Assembly (NCBI RefSeq): GCF_015693305.1
Contig: NZ_CP065139.1
Coordinates: 1-64,000, forward strand
DNA from: Sphingobium sp. Cam5-1
GTDB taxonomy: Bacteria > Pseudomonadota > Alphaproteobacteria > Sphingomonadales > Sphingomonadaceae
Reading direction: 5' to 3'
Length of the DNA: 64,000 bases
Of this stretch, positions 18,677-26,436 are shown in pieces. Each line of letters opens with the position of its first letter. The first letter of the stretch is position 1. The translations under genes were made by a program, and so were the position numbers. Below the pieces are notes generated by a model, which saw only the letters and a list, made by a program, of their open reading frames with translations, was not told where the DNA came from and ran no database searches.

Positions 18677-19434
18677 ATATCACCGGCAAGATCGCGCTCG
18701 TCACGGGGGCAGGGCAAGGCGTGGGGCGCGGTATCGCGTTGGCGTTGGCGGCTGGCGGAGCGATTGTGATATTGGCAGGCCGCACAAAGGCCAAGCTGGA
18801 CGCCGTGCATGCCGAAATAGCGGCTGCGGGTGGCGAGGCGGACGTGGCTCCACCCGCCGACGTCCGAAACGCGGCGGACATACAGGCTCTCGTCGCCTAT
18901 GCCGCCGATCGGCATGGCGGCATCGATATTCTGGTCAACAATGCACAGCAGGCAGTGCTGGCGCCGTTGCTCGACATCGACGATGAGGGGCTCTTGCTGA
19001 CCTTCGAAAGCGGGCCGTTCGCTGCCTTCCGCATGATGAAGGCGGTTCATCCTCATATGAAGCGGCGCGGCGGTGGGGCGATCATCAACATCGTCTCTTC
19101 GACCGCCGTCAACTGGGACACGAGCGGGACCGCCGCTTATTCCGCCGCGAAGCAGGCGATCGGCGCCATGACGCGGGCGGCGGCATCCGAATGGGGACCA
19201 GACGGCATCCGCGTCAACAACATCGCGCCACTTGCCGGGTCGCCCGCCATGCTCGCCTGGCTTGACGCCAAGCCAGAGGGGCCGGACGCCTATCTGTCCA
19301 CCATCCCCATGCGGCGGATCGGTGATCCCCAATCCGATATCGGTCGCGCGGTCCTTTTCCTGGCGAGCGAAGATGCCGCCTACATCACCGGCGCGACTAT
19401 CCCGGTGGATGGCGGGCAGGCGAACTGGAACTGA
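18673..19434 (+). CDS. Short-chain dehydrogenase/reductase
   Basis: Classical SDR of 253 aa: TGAGQGVG at 11-18, active-site Y156 and K160 in AYSAAKQAI following VSSTAVN, C-terminal PVDGGQ. The coenzyme-side motif reads NNAQ instead of NNAG, a modest departure. The ATG overlaps the SnoaL stop by 4 nt. Second SDR of the operon, so two successive alcohol/ketone steps are likely. Confidence 0.88.
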   Translation: MNITGKIALVTGAGQGVGRGIALALAAGGAIVILAGRTKAKLDAVHAEIAAAGGEADVAPPADVRNAADIQALVAYAADRHGGIDILVNNAQQAVLAPLLDIDDEGLLLTFESGPFAAFRMMKAVHPHMKRRGGGAIINIVSSTAVNWDTSGTAAYSAAKQAIGAMTRAAASEWGPDGIRVNNIAPLAGSPAMLAWLDAKPEGPDAYLSTIPMRRIGDPQSDIGRAVLFLASEDAAYITGATIPVDGGQANWN

Positions 19435-19445
19435 AGGGAAAAGCG

Positions 19446-20240
19446 ATGAAGGATGAACCGGCAAGCGGCATCGTGCGGGCGTTGCTCGTCATCGGTGGCA
19501 GCTTCCATGATTTCGACATGGTGCGCCGCCGCTTGCTGGAGCGACTGGGGGAGCATGAGCGCATCAGGACGACATGCACCAACGGCTTTCATGATCTCGA
19601 GGCGCTGAGGGCTGCTGATTTTCTGGTCACCTACACCACGAACATTTTCCCGGAAGGCGAAGCACTGTCAGAACTGGAGCAATTCCTGGCGCGCGGCGGG
19701 AGATGGCTCGCCATCCATGGCAGCGCGGCCTACATCGAGTTTTCCGGTCCAGAAGTAGAGATTGGCGGCATAAAACTGCCCGGTCTTACGGACACGCCAG
19801 ACCGGCATCCGGCCTATATGGATCTGCTGGGCTGCCGCTTTCTCTCCCACCTCGCGCCGCAGCCCTTTACCGTGCGCCCCGTATCCGACCACCCGATCGT
19901 AGCGGGCCTGCCGCCTTTCGAAGTGGTGGATGAACCCTATATTCTGGAACTGCGTGGTGAGAGCGAGATCCTGCTCGAGTCCCGCTATACCGGCGATGCG
20001 CCCGGATATGTGAAGGGGCCGTGGCTGGAGGATACGCCGCGTCCGCAAGCGGTGCTCCATCGTCACGGCGAGGGCGAAGCGCTGTTCCTGGCGCCGGGCC
20101 ACAGTTGCGGACGATATGACATGCAGCCCTTTATCGCGGAGATCGAGCCGCAGGTGGGGCCGTGGGACAATCCGGTCTATATGGAAGTTATCCGGCGGGC
20201 GATCCGGTGGGGCGCGCGCATGCCGGTGAACGCGCCATGA
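19446..20240 (+). CDS. ThuA-like protein
   Basis: A 264-aa class-I-glutamine-amidotransferase-like protein of the ThuA family: LLVIGGSFHDFD at the start, LARGGRWLAIHG in the middle, GEALFLAPGH near the end. ThuA is linked to 3-keto-sugar metabolism; in this context the substrate is more likely a cyclic keto intermediate, but that is a guess. It lies 11 nt after the SDR and overlaps the next gene by 4 nt, so it is firmly in the operon. Confidence 0.78.
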   Translation: MKDEPASGIVRALLVIGGSFHDFDMVRRRLLERLGEHERIRTTCTNGFHDLEALRAADFLVTYTTNIFPEGEALSELEQFLARGGRWLAIHGSAAYIEFSGPEVEIGGIKLPGLTDTPDRHPAYMDLLGCRFLSHLAPQPFTVRPVSDHPIVAGLPPFEVVDEPYILELRGESEILLESRYTGDAPGYVKGPWLEDTPRPQAVLHRHGEGEALFLAPGHSCGRYDMQPFIAEIEPQVGPWDNPVYMEVIRRAIRWGARMPVNAP

Positions 20241-20692
20241 CCCATCCCAACCCTGTCGAAGCGGTATTGAAGGCCGCATACACGCTCGACGAAGCCGTTG
20301 ATGCGAAAGATTGGCGGCGGGTAAGGCGTTGCTTCACGCCCACGGTCACTGTGAGAATAGGGGTTCTGGTAGGCGACGAGGCTGCTATGGTGCCTGTGGA
20401 CGATCTGGTGACAGGGATCGCGTCCCTCAATCCTCCCGCCAAGACGTCTTGCCACATGTTGCTTAACCCGATCGTCTCCGTGACGGCCGAGCGGGCGACC
20501 TTGCGCGCGAAACGCTATGGCTGGGCCGGTTGCGAAGAGTTGACGCCGCCGCTTCATGAGCTTTGGGGCCTGCTCTCCTACGACTTCAGGCTAGCAGACG
20601 GAGAATGGCTGATCGAGGAGATGGGCCTTGTTACGCTACGCGAAGCAGGGAACCAGGAAGTCGCCCTGTTTCGTGGTGTCGCCCAATCCTAA
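20237..20692 (+). CDS. SnoaL/NTF2-like protein
   Basis: Second SnoaL-like protein of this operon (151 aa): AAYTLDEAVDAKDWRRVRRCFTPTVTV at the N-terminus and SYDFRLADGEWLIEEMGL at the C-terminus. It starts in an ATGA overlap with thuA. Its stop overlaps by 4 nt the stop of the convergent acyl-CoA dehydrogenase gene. Role unknown; an isomerase/dehydratase or ligand binder is plausible. Confidence 0.75.
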   Translation: MTHPNPVEAVLKAAYTLDEAVDAKDWRRVRRCFTPTVTVRIGVLVGDEAAMVPVDDLVTGIASLNPPAKTSCHMLLNPIVSVTAERATLRAKRYGWAGCEELTPPLHELWGLLSYDFRLADGEWLIEEMGLVTLREAGNQEVALFRGVAQS

Positions 20693-21804
20693 CGACCTTC
20701 TACTTCGTCCGTCGCTTGAGCGAAGCGAGCAAGATGCAGGTCGGCGTCGCCAAACTGCCGAGCGATGACGAAGAGGCGGCGATAATGATGGCTGATATTC
20801 AGCTCCTCTGTCACGCCGATCCCGCCGTGAAGCTGGATCGCCTGCTGGCCCACGAACAACCCTCCGGTTGACGCCTGAACCTTCGCCGCTGACACGGCCG
20901 CGGTCCTGATCGGCTCTTCTTCCTCCATCGCGCCCAGCGCATGGAACAGCGCGGAGCGGGTCATCTCCACCTCGATCAGCATGTCCGCCATGCGGTGTTG
21001 AAGAGCCTGAAAATTGCTGATGGTCGTGCCGAACTGCTTGCGGACCTTGAGATAGTCACGCGTGGCCCAGAGCGCAGCGTCCATGATGCCCAGCGCTTCG
21101 CCGCAAACGGCAACGGTGGCATGATCAACGGCCAGCGCGACCGCACATTCTGCCTGAGCGCCCTCCATGAGCAATTCGGCTGACGCGCCGTCCAGATGAA
21201 TGTCGCAGACCCGCCGATTGTCCAGCGTACGATAAGGGCGCAGATCGACACCAGCCTGACCCTGTTTAACGAGATAAATGCCCACCTGATCGTCATGCCG
21301 GGCGGTCACGAGGAGCATGTCTGCGTGGCTCGCGCCTTCGACCAGAGATTTGACACCGGTGAGGAGCCGCGACGACCCCGAACCCTCCGCGCACGTTTCG
21401 ACAGTCCGCCAATCGCCGCGCCCCGCAGGCTCCTGCAAAGCGACAGCGGCGCGCTGCTCTCCCATGACCAGGTCCGCGAGCATGGCGCCCGCCCTGTCCG
21501 ATCCAATGGCCGCCAGCAATTGGGTGGCGAGGACATGGCCGATAAAGGGTTCGGTCACCAGACCGCGCCCCAGTTCCTCGGCTATCAGCGCATTTTCTGC
21601 GACCCCGCCGCCAAAACCGCCCGCCTCTTCCGTCAGGCCCGCGCCCAGCCAGCCCAGTTCAGCGAAGGCTCCCCAATGATCCGGCGCGACCCCTTCCGCC
21701 GACCGGATGATGGCGAACCGCTTTTCCCAGTCATATTCCCGTTCGACGAAGCGCCTGACGCTGTCCCGCAGAGCGTCCTGCTCGGCTGTATAGTTGAAAT
21801 CCAT
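20689..21804 (-). CDS. Acyl-CoA dehydrogenase, accessory (beta-type) subunit
   Basis: A 371-aa acyl-CoA dehydrogenase fold with the C-terminal block QLHGGIGVTEELNISHHYRRL, but no IYEGT-type catalytic segment (it reads LFVIARQFGD). It starts only 4 nt after the next acyl-CoA dehydrogenase. Such unequal adjacent pairs form alpha2-beta2 enzymes in steroid side-chain degradation (FadE26/FadE27 and ChsE4/ChsE5 type). I read this as the second subunit, which is inference from pairing. Confidence 0.82.
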   Translation of the reverse strand: MDFNYTAEQDALRDSVRRFVEREYDWEKRFAIIRSAEGVAPDHWGAFAELGWLGAGLTEEAGGFGGGVAENALIAEELGRGLVTEPFIGHVLATQLLAAIGSDRAGAMLADLVMGEQRAAVALQEPAGRGDWRTVETCAEGSGSSRLLTGVKSLVEGASHADMLLVTARHDDQVGIYLVKQGQAGVDLRPYRTLDNRRVCDIHLDGASAELLMEGAQAECAVALAVDHATVAVCGEALGIMDAALWATRDYLKVRKQFGTTISNFQALQHRMADMLIEVEMTRSALFHALGAMEEEEPIRTAAVSAAKVQASTGGLFVGQQAIQLHGGIGVTEELNISHHYRRLFVIARQFGDADLHLARFAQATDEVEGR

Positions 21805-21808
21805 GATG

Positions 21809-23014
21809 TCACAGCTCCAGGACGGTCTTGGCGATCAGGGTGCGCTGAATCTCGTTCGCCCCGCCATAGATGGTGGTTGCGCGGCGGAACATCGCCTTGG
21901 CCGCGACGCCGATGCCATGCTCCGGCGTGGGGCTGGCGCCATGATCCTGATCGTGCAGGCGATATTCCGCGTCGCCATCGGTACTGACGGCAATGCCATA
22001 GTCGCCCAAGGCTTCGGCGGCGAGGTCGGCCACGCGCTGGCGTAGCTCCGATCCGCGAACCTTGACCAAAGACGCGACGGACGCGCTGCCATGATTGTCG
22101 GATGTCAGTGCGCGCAGCACTGCGATTTCCAGCGATTTCGTGTCGATCTCTATCCGGGCCAGCTTTGCGCGAAAGACCGGATCTTCGATCAACGGGCGCC
22201 CGTTCTTCCTTTCGATACTGGCGATTTCGCGAAGCTGGGCGATGTCGCGCCGGGTGTGCGGTACTTCGGCGCTGTTGGTGCGTTCATTCCCCAGCAGGAA
22301 CTTGGCGTGGGTCCAGCCTTGCCCTTCCTCCCCGATCAGGTTTTCGACCGGAACGCGCACATCGTCGAAGAAGAATTCGTTGACCGTCAGTCCCTCGTCC
22401 AATGTCCAGATTGGACGGCGGGTGATGCCGGGCGTCTTCAGGTCCACGACCAGCGACGATATGCCAGCTTGCGGCTTGACGTCGGGGTTGGACCGCACGA
22501 GCATGAACATCATGTCGGCATGATGCCCTTCGGTAGTCCAGGTCTTTTGCCCGTTGACGACATAATGGTCGCCATCCCTCACCGCGCGCGTGCGCAACGA
22601 CGACAGGTCGGAGCCCGCGCCCGGTTCCGAAAATCCCTGCGCCCAGAATGTCTCGCCCAGCCTTATGCCGGGAAGATAGGCCTGCCGCTGCTCTTCCGAA
22701 CCGAATGTGTAGATGACAGGCGCGACCAGTTCAGCGCCAATCCGGTCTGCGGTAGGCGCATAGGCGCGCCGCATCTCATCCTCGAAGATGAACCGCTGAA
22801 CGGCGCTCCAGCCCGGTACCCCGTGAGCGGCAGGCCAATGCGGCATCGACCATCCCCGCTCGGCGAGAATGCGCGTCCAGGCCGCCTGATCCTCGCGGTG
22901 GGGATGAAAGTCGTGGCGGCCGCGCCGGGCGAGCTCTGCTGGAAGGTGGGCTTCCACAAACGCTCGGATTTCGGCTCTAAACGCCTTATCCTCTTCACTG
23001 TAAGCGGGATCCAT
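21809..23014 (-). CDS. Acyl-CoA dehydrogenase, main subunit of a heteromeric pair
   Basis: A 401-aa protein resembling the larger FadE-type subunits of actinobacterial heteromeric dehydrogenases: GFSEPGAGSDLSSLRTRA, GQKTWTTEGHHADMM, and C-terminal TTIYGGANEIQRTLIAKTVL, with Gly where short-chain enzymes have Glu. It is followed after 4 nt by the partner subunit. The ribosome binding site is weak. A GTATG-type palindrome lies about 45 nt upstream. Confidence 0.86.
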   Translation of the reverse strand: MDPAYSEEDKAFRAEIRAFVEAHLPAELARRGRHDFHPHREDQAAWTRILAERGWSMPHWPAAHGVPGWSAVQRFIFEDEMRRAYAPTADRIGAELVAPVIYTFGSEEQRQAYLPGIRLGETFWAQGFSEPGAGSDLSSLRTRAVRDGDHYVVNGQKTWTTEGHHADMMFMLVRSNPDVKPQAGISSLVVDLKTPGITRRPIWTLDEGLTVNEFFFDDVRVPVENLIGEEGQGWTHAKFLLGNERTNSAEVPHTRRDIAQLREIASIERKNGRPLIEDPVFRAKLARIEIDTKSLEIAVLRALTSDNHGSASVASLVKVRGSELRQRVADLAAEALGDYGIAVSTDGDAEYRLHDQDHGASPTPEHGIGVAAKAMFRRATTIYGGANEIQRTLIAKTVLEL

Positions 23015-23055
23015 AGGCTCAACCTAGCCCTAAATAGTGTGTATCAATACCATAT

Positions 23056-23067
23056 GCATACATACGT
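23056..23067. promoter_or_regulatory. GTATG-type operator candidate
   Basis: GCATACATACGT (reverse complement ACGTATGTATGC) in the 95-nt gap between the acyl-CoA dehydrogenase pair and the crotonase gene. Confidence 0.4.
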
Positions 23068-23109
23068 AATGTAGGGGAGCGCAAGATGGAAAGCGCCCCT
23101 CCCATCCGA

Positions 23110-23907
23110 TCAACGGCCGGTGAAGGATGGATGCCGCTTTTCCCGAACCGCACGCAACGCTTCGCCGAAATCGGCGGTGTAGGTCGCCAGTCCTTCATAA
23201 GCGACGCCAGCTTCGAACACGGAACTGAACAATTGCCGCAGGGCGATGTTGGTGACCGATTTGGTGTAGCGTATCGCCGATTGCGCGCCGCGAGCGAGGC
23301 GTTCCGCATATTTGGCGACATAGCCGTCCAGTTCGGCCGCCGGAACCACGAAGCTGATCAGATTGCATCTTTCCGCCTCCACCGCGCCGATTGCCTCGCC
23401 GGTCAGCAGATAATGCTTCGCCTTGCCAAAACCGATCAGTTGCGGCCAGATCAGCGCGCCCCCGTCACCGGCGACCAGCCCCAGCTTAACGTGGGGATCG
23501 GCGAATCGGGCATGATCAGCGGCGATGACGATGTCGCACAGCAGGGCAATAGACGCGCCAAAGCCGATCGCGTCGCCATTCACTTTGGCGATCACCGGCT
23601 TGGGGCAGTCGAGCAGGCCCATGACGATGCGTCGCATGCTTTTTGCGTCATTGACGAAAGGTTCACGTCGGCCGGCGGCCTGGTCTTCCAGCCATTCCAG
23701 ATCACCGCCTGCGGAAAAAGCGTTGCCTGATCCGGTCAGGACGATGATGTCGCTCTCGGGGTCGTCCGCAGCGTCGAAGAAGACGCGGGCCATTTCCTCA
23801 TGGAGAGCGGAACTGACCGCGTTCAGCACGTCCGGGCGGTTCATCCTTATGGTCAGAACCCGTCCCTCACGCTCGAAAGCCAGGGTTTCATAATGTTCGA
23901 ACTTCAT
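23110..23907 (-). CDS. Enoyl-CoA hydratase/isomerase (crotonase) family protein lacking both hydratase Glu
   Basis: Crotonase fold (265 aa): oxyanion-hole segment FSAGGDLEW and GDAIGFGASIALLCD. Where hydratases carry the two catalytic Glu, this protein has small residues (GFGASIA) and His (ADPHVKLG). It has an Asp in VAGDGG. So simple hydration is doubtful; isomerase, hydrolase or lyase chemistry is more likely. GAGAGGAC precedes the ATG. A class GTATGCTAGC site lies 64 nt upstream. Confidence 0.85.
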   Translation of the reverse strand: MKFEHYETLAFEREGRVLTIRMNRPDVLNAVSSALHEEMARVFFDAADDPESDIIVLTGSGNAFSAGGDLEWLEDQAAGRREPFVNDAKSMRRIVMGLLDCPKPVIAKVNGDAIGFGASIALLCDIVIAADHARFADPHVKLGLVAGDGGALIWPQLIGFGKAKHYLLTGEAIGAVEAERCNLISFVVPAAELDGYVAKYAERLARGAQSAIRYTKSVTNIALRQLFSSVFEAGVAYEGLATYTADFGEALRAVREKRHPSFTGR

Positions 23908-23970
23908 GTCCTCTCCCAGTGATGCTTGGGCTCGCTCGACCTTGTAGCAACAGATAGCAGAATTTAGAAC

Positions 23971-23983
23971 GCTAGCATACTAT
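23971..23983. promoter_or_regulatory. GTATGCTAGC operator candidate
   Basis: GCTAGCATACTAT (reverse complement ATAGTATGCTAGC) upstream of the minus-strand crotonase. The same 13 bases occur at 25575-25587, and 12 of the 13 at 59213-59225. Confidence 0.55.
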
Positions 23984-24037
23984 CACCCGCGAAAATATGT
24001 GGGCTGTGCAGAATTTGTCTCATTCCAATATCTCCTT

Positions 24038-24529
24038 TCAGCCAGCATCGAGCGGCAAGCTACCCGACAGGAGTCGGTTTGATTCCTCCAGAAGGTCCGT
24101 CAGCATGGCGATTCGTTCGGACCCCAGCTTTCGCGAGAGCAGCTCGTCCTGCTCAATCGCGCCGATCTTCAGCGGCTGGTGCAATGTCTGCCCTTTGGCG
24201 GTCAAGTGGACCATCACCAGTCGCCGATCGGCCGCCACCCGTCGCCTTTCAATTATGCCGGCTTTCTCAAGCCTCTGAAGCGTCTGTCCGATTGTGGCTT
24301 TGCCGATCTCGAGTCTTCGCGACAATTCCACTTGAGAGAGAGGTTCTTCCAGCCATAATTCTCCAAGAACATAGGCTTGCGCGGGCGCTATTCCTGTCAT
24401 CCTGATTCTCTCAAGATAATCCGCTTGCGTGATACGGGCCAGTAATTGCGCCTGATATGCCAATGTCTTCTTGAACATCGGGAATGAGCATTGTTGCACG
24501 TCGTTATCCGGCTTTTCCGCCCGCTTCAT
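24038..24529 (-). CDS. MarR-family transcriptional regulator
   Basis: Winged-helix protein with a typical MarR core: LSQVELSRRLEIGKATIGQTLQRL recognition region and wing ERRRVAADRRLVMVHLT. The start is uncertain: ATG 24529 (163 aa) is used, while ATG 24478 gives a minimal 146-aa MarR and GTG 24550 has a nearby G-rich site. The open frame runs far upstream, into the divergent crotonase, and cannot all be coding. It is the second candidate reader of the GTATG-type sites, two of which (23971, 25575) flank its neighbourhood. Confidence 0.85.
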   Translation of the reverse strand: MKRAEKPDNDVQQCSFPMFKKTLAYQAQLLARITQADYLERIRMTGIAPAQAYVLGELWLEEPLSQVELSRRLEIGKATIGQTLQRLEKAGIIERRRVAADRRLVMVHLTAKGQTLHQPLKIGAIEQDELLSRKLGSERIAMLTDLLEESNRLLSGSLPLDAG

Positions 24530-24655
24530 CTTGTCACTGCTTCTCGCCACCTCATCCCCCTTTGTTCCGTGCCGGATGCCGCTGCGAATCATGCAGACGT
24601 TTGGCGGTGGCCTTGTCTCATCATCTTGCATCATGGCCTTGCCTGCATCAATAAA

Positions 24656-24699
24656 TGACATTTGTATGTTTATGCGCCATATTGTAGTGACGGTTGTCA
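24656..24699. promoter_or_regulatory. Two TGACA/TGTCA operator candidates
   Basis: TGACATTTGT (24656-24665) and TGACGGTTGTCA (24688-24699, symmetric TGAC/GTCA) lie 23 nt apart in the divergent region between marR and the crotonase at 24753. Confidence 0.5.
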
Positions 24700-24752
24700 A
24701 GGAGCGTTGAGCGATACTGCAACGCGATCTGCCAGAATCAGGAGAGAAGCAC

Positions 24753-25559
24753 GTGAAGGGAAATGTGGACACGCAATGGCCCGATGAGGGCGTCGCATTG
24801 ATCACGGTGGGCGATGGTGGTGTATCGGGAAGCCTTACCACCTGCGCCACGGTGAGCCTGCTTGCGGATGCATTGGAGGCGGCGATCGAGCAAAAGGCGC
24901 GCGTCATCGTGCTCGCGTCGTCGATGGAGGGGCATTGGCTCGAACATGCCTATCTGAGCGACATCGTGAACCTGGTCGAAGGGAAGGCGGCGACCGGCGA
25001 TCCAGCCGGGTGGTTCCGCTCGCTCCAGCTTCTCAACCGTGGGCCTGCGGTCACGATTGCTGCGATCAACGGTGACACATCCGGTGGCGGTTGTGAGCTG
25101 GGCTGGGGATGCGACTTGCGCGTCGCAGAGGAACAGGCGCGCTTCAGCCAGCCGGAAGTAGCCATTGGAGCGGGTACGGGCATCGGTGGGACTTCCCGTC
25201 TGATGCGTTTGATAGGACGGACGGCCACTGCCGAAGTCGTTCTGACCGGGCGCCCCCTAACCGCGCAACGGCTATATGAGCTTGGCGGCCTTAATCGCGT
25301 AGTTCCCAAAGGCAAAGCGGTCGAGGAAGCGCTTGCGCTCGCCCGGCATATCGCATCACTCCCGCCGCAGTCGGTTGCCGGGATGAAGAAGATGCTGGGC
25401 GAAGCGGAAGACCTAAACCAGAGCCAGGGCATCGAGAATGATCAGCTGATCAGCCAGGGCCTGTTCGCGCATCCCGACAGCGTGGCCAGCATGAAGGCGA
25501 TTCAGGCACGCTTCGACGCTGGCGAAGGCATGGATCAGCTTTACTGGAAAAATGACTAA
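24753..25559 (+). CDS. Enoyl-CoA hydratase (crotonase) with both catalytic Glu
   Basis: Crotonase-family protein (268 aa). Both hydratase glutamates are present: E115 in GGGCELGWGCD and E135 in SQPEVAIG, spaced 20 residues as in classical enoyl-CoA hydratase. The N-terminal part is divergent and lacks a typical AGxD oxyanion loop (it reads ASSMEGHWLE), so substrate handling may differ. GTG start with AGGAGAG upstream. Divergent from marR across two TGACA-type palindromes. Confidence 0.85.
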   Translation: MKGNVDTQWPDEGVALITVGDGGVSGSLTTCATVSLLADALEAAIEQKARVIVLASSMEGHWLEHAYLSDIVNLVEGKAATGDPAGWFRSLQLLNRGPAVTIAAINGDTSGGGCELGWGCDLRVAEEQARFSQPEVAIGAGTGIGGTSRLMRLIGRTATAEVVLTGRPLTAQRLYELGGLNRVVPKGKAVEEALALARHIASLPPQSVAGMKKMLGEAEDLNQSQGIENDQLISQGLFAHPDSVASMKAIQARFDAGEGMDQLYWKND

Positions 25560-25574
25560 TGTCGGCTATTGAAA

Positions 25575-25590
25575 ATAGTATGCTAGCATA
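25575..25590. promoter_or_regulatory. GTATGCTAGC operator candidate
   Basis: ATAGTATGCTAGCATA, containing the perfect 12-bp palindrome TATGCTAGCATA (25579-25590), 71 nt upstream of the SDR at 25661. Confidence 0.6.
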
Positions 25591-25660
25591 GTAACAATGA
25601 TGGGGCGCGGAGGCCGGTGTCCGGCTTTGCCAGTCATTATCCAAAAATGGGAGAGGGTTC

Positions 25661-26410
25661 ATGGATCTGGGCTTGTCAGGATTGAAGGTCATCATGGGCG
25701 GCGCGACCCGCGGGATCAGCCGCGCTGCCGCCGAACTGTTCGCTGCGGAAGGCGCGCAGTTGGGCCTCTTCTCGCGCAACGGAGACGCGCTGGAGGAATT
25801 TAACAGCGAGTTGGGCGGTAAGGCGGTCACACGGGAATTCACGCTGGAGGATCGCGAAGGTTATAAGGCGATGCTGACGGGCCTCGCCGAAGAATTGGGC
25901 GGGTGCGACATATTCATCCATTCGATCAGCTCATCGGGCGCGCAAGGCGCCATGGACTGGGACGAAAGCTATCGTATCGACATGCTGGGCGCGGTCGATG
26001 CTTGCGAAGCACTCGAGCCATATCTTGAAAAGTCGCAGGCTGGCTCTGTCATCTTCATGTCGAGCACGGCAGCAATCGAGACATTCCTGATGCCCCAGGC
26101 GTTCAACGCTATCAAGGCGGCGCTGATCACCTACGGCAAGCAGCTGTCGCAGGTCTGGGCACCCAAGGGCATACGCGTTAACATGGTGACGCCTGGCCCG
26201 ATCAGCTATCCCGGTGGGAATTGGGAAGGCGCCAAGGCGCTCATGCCGGACCTCTATAACGGCATCGTTGCCCAGATCCCCATGGGACGGCTGGGGACAC
26301 CCCAGGAGGTTGCGAAGTCGATCGCATTCCTTGCGAGCCCGGCGGCCGGCTACGTTACGGGGGCCAATCTGGTCATCGACGGCGGCTTTACGAAGCGTGT
26401 CCAGTTCTGA
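25661..26410 (+). CDS. SDR-family protein with altered active site
   Basis: SDR fold (249 aa) with C-terminal VIDGGF. Two key motifs are changed: the glycine loop reads GGATRGIS, and the catalytic YxxxK reads F148-N-A-I-K152, so the Tyr is replaced by Phe. The Ser region (MSSTAAIET) is kept. Ordinary dehydrogenase activity is therefore doubtful; it may bind a ligand, use another acid, or act on a special substrate. It lies 26 nt before the Rieske oxygenase, probably in one operon. Confidence 0.85.
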   Translation: MDLGLSGLKVIMGGATRGISRAAAELFAAEGAQLGLFSRNGDALEEFNSELGGKAVTREFTLEDREGYKAMLTGLAEELGGCDIFIHSISSSGAQGAMDWDESYRIDMLGAVDACEALEPYLEKSQAGSVIFMSSTAAIETFLMPQAFNAIKAALITYGKQLSQVWAPKGIRVNMVTPGPISYPGGNWEGAKALMPDLYNGIVAQIPMGRLGTPQEVAKSIAFLASPAAGYVTGANLVIDGGFTKRVQF

Positions 26411-26436
26411 TCCGGGGGTACTCAGGAGTAAGATAA

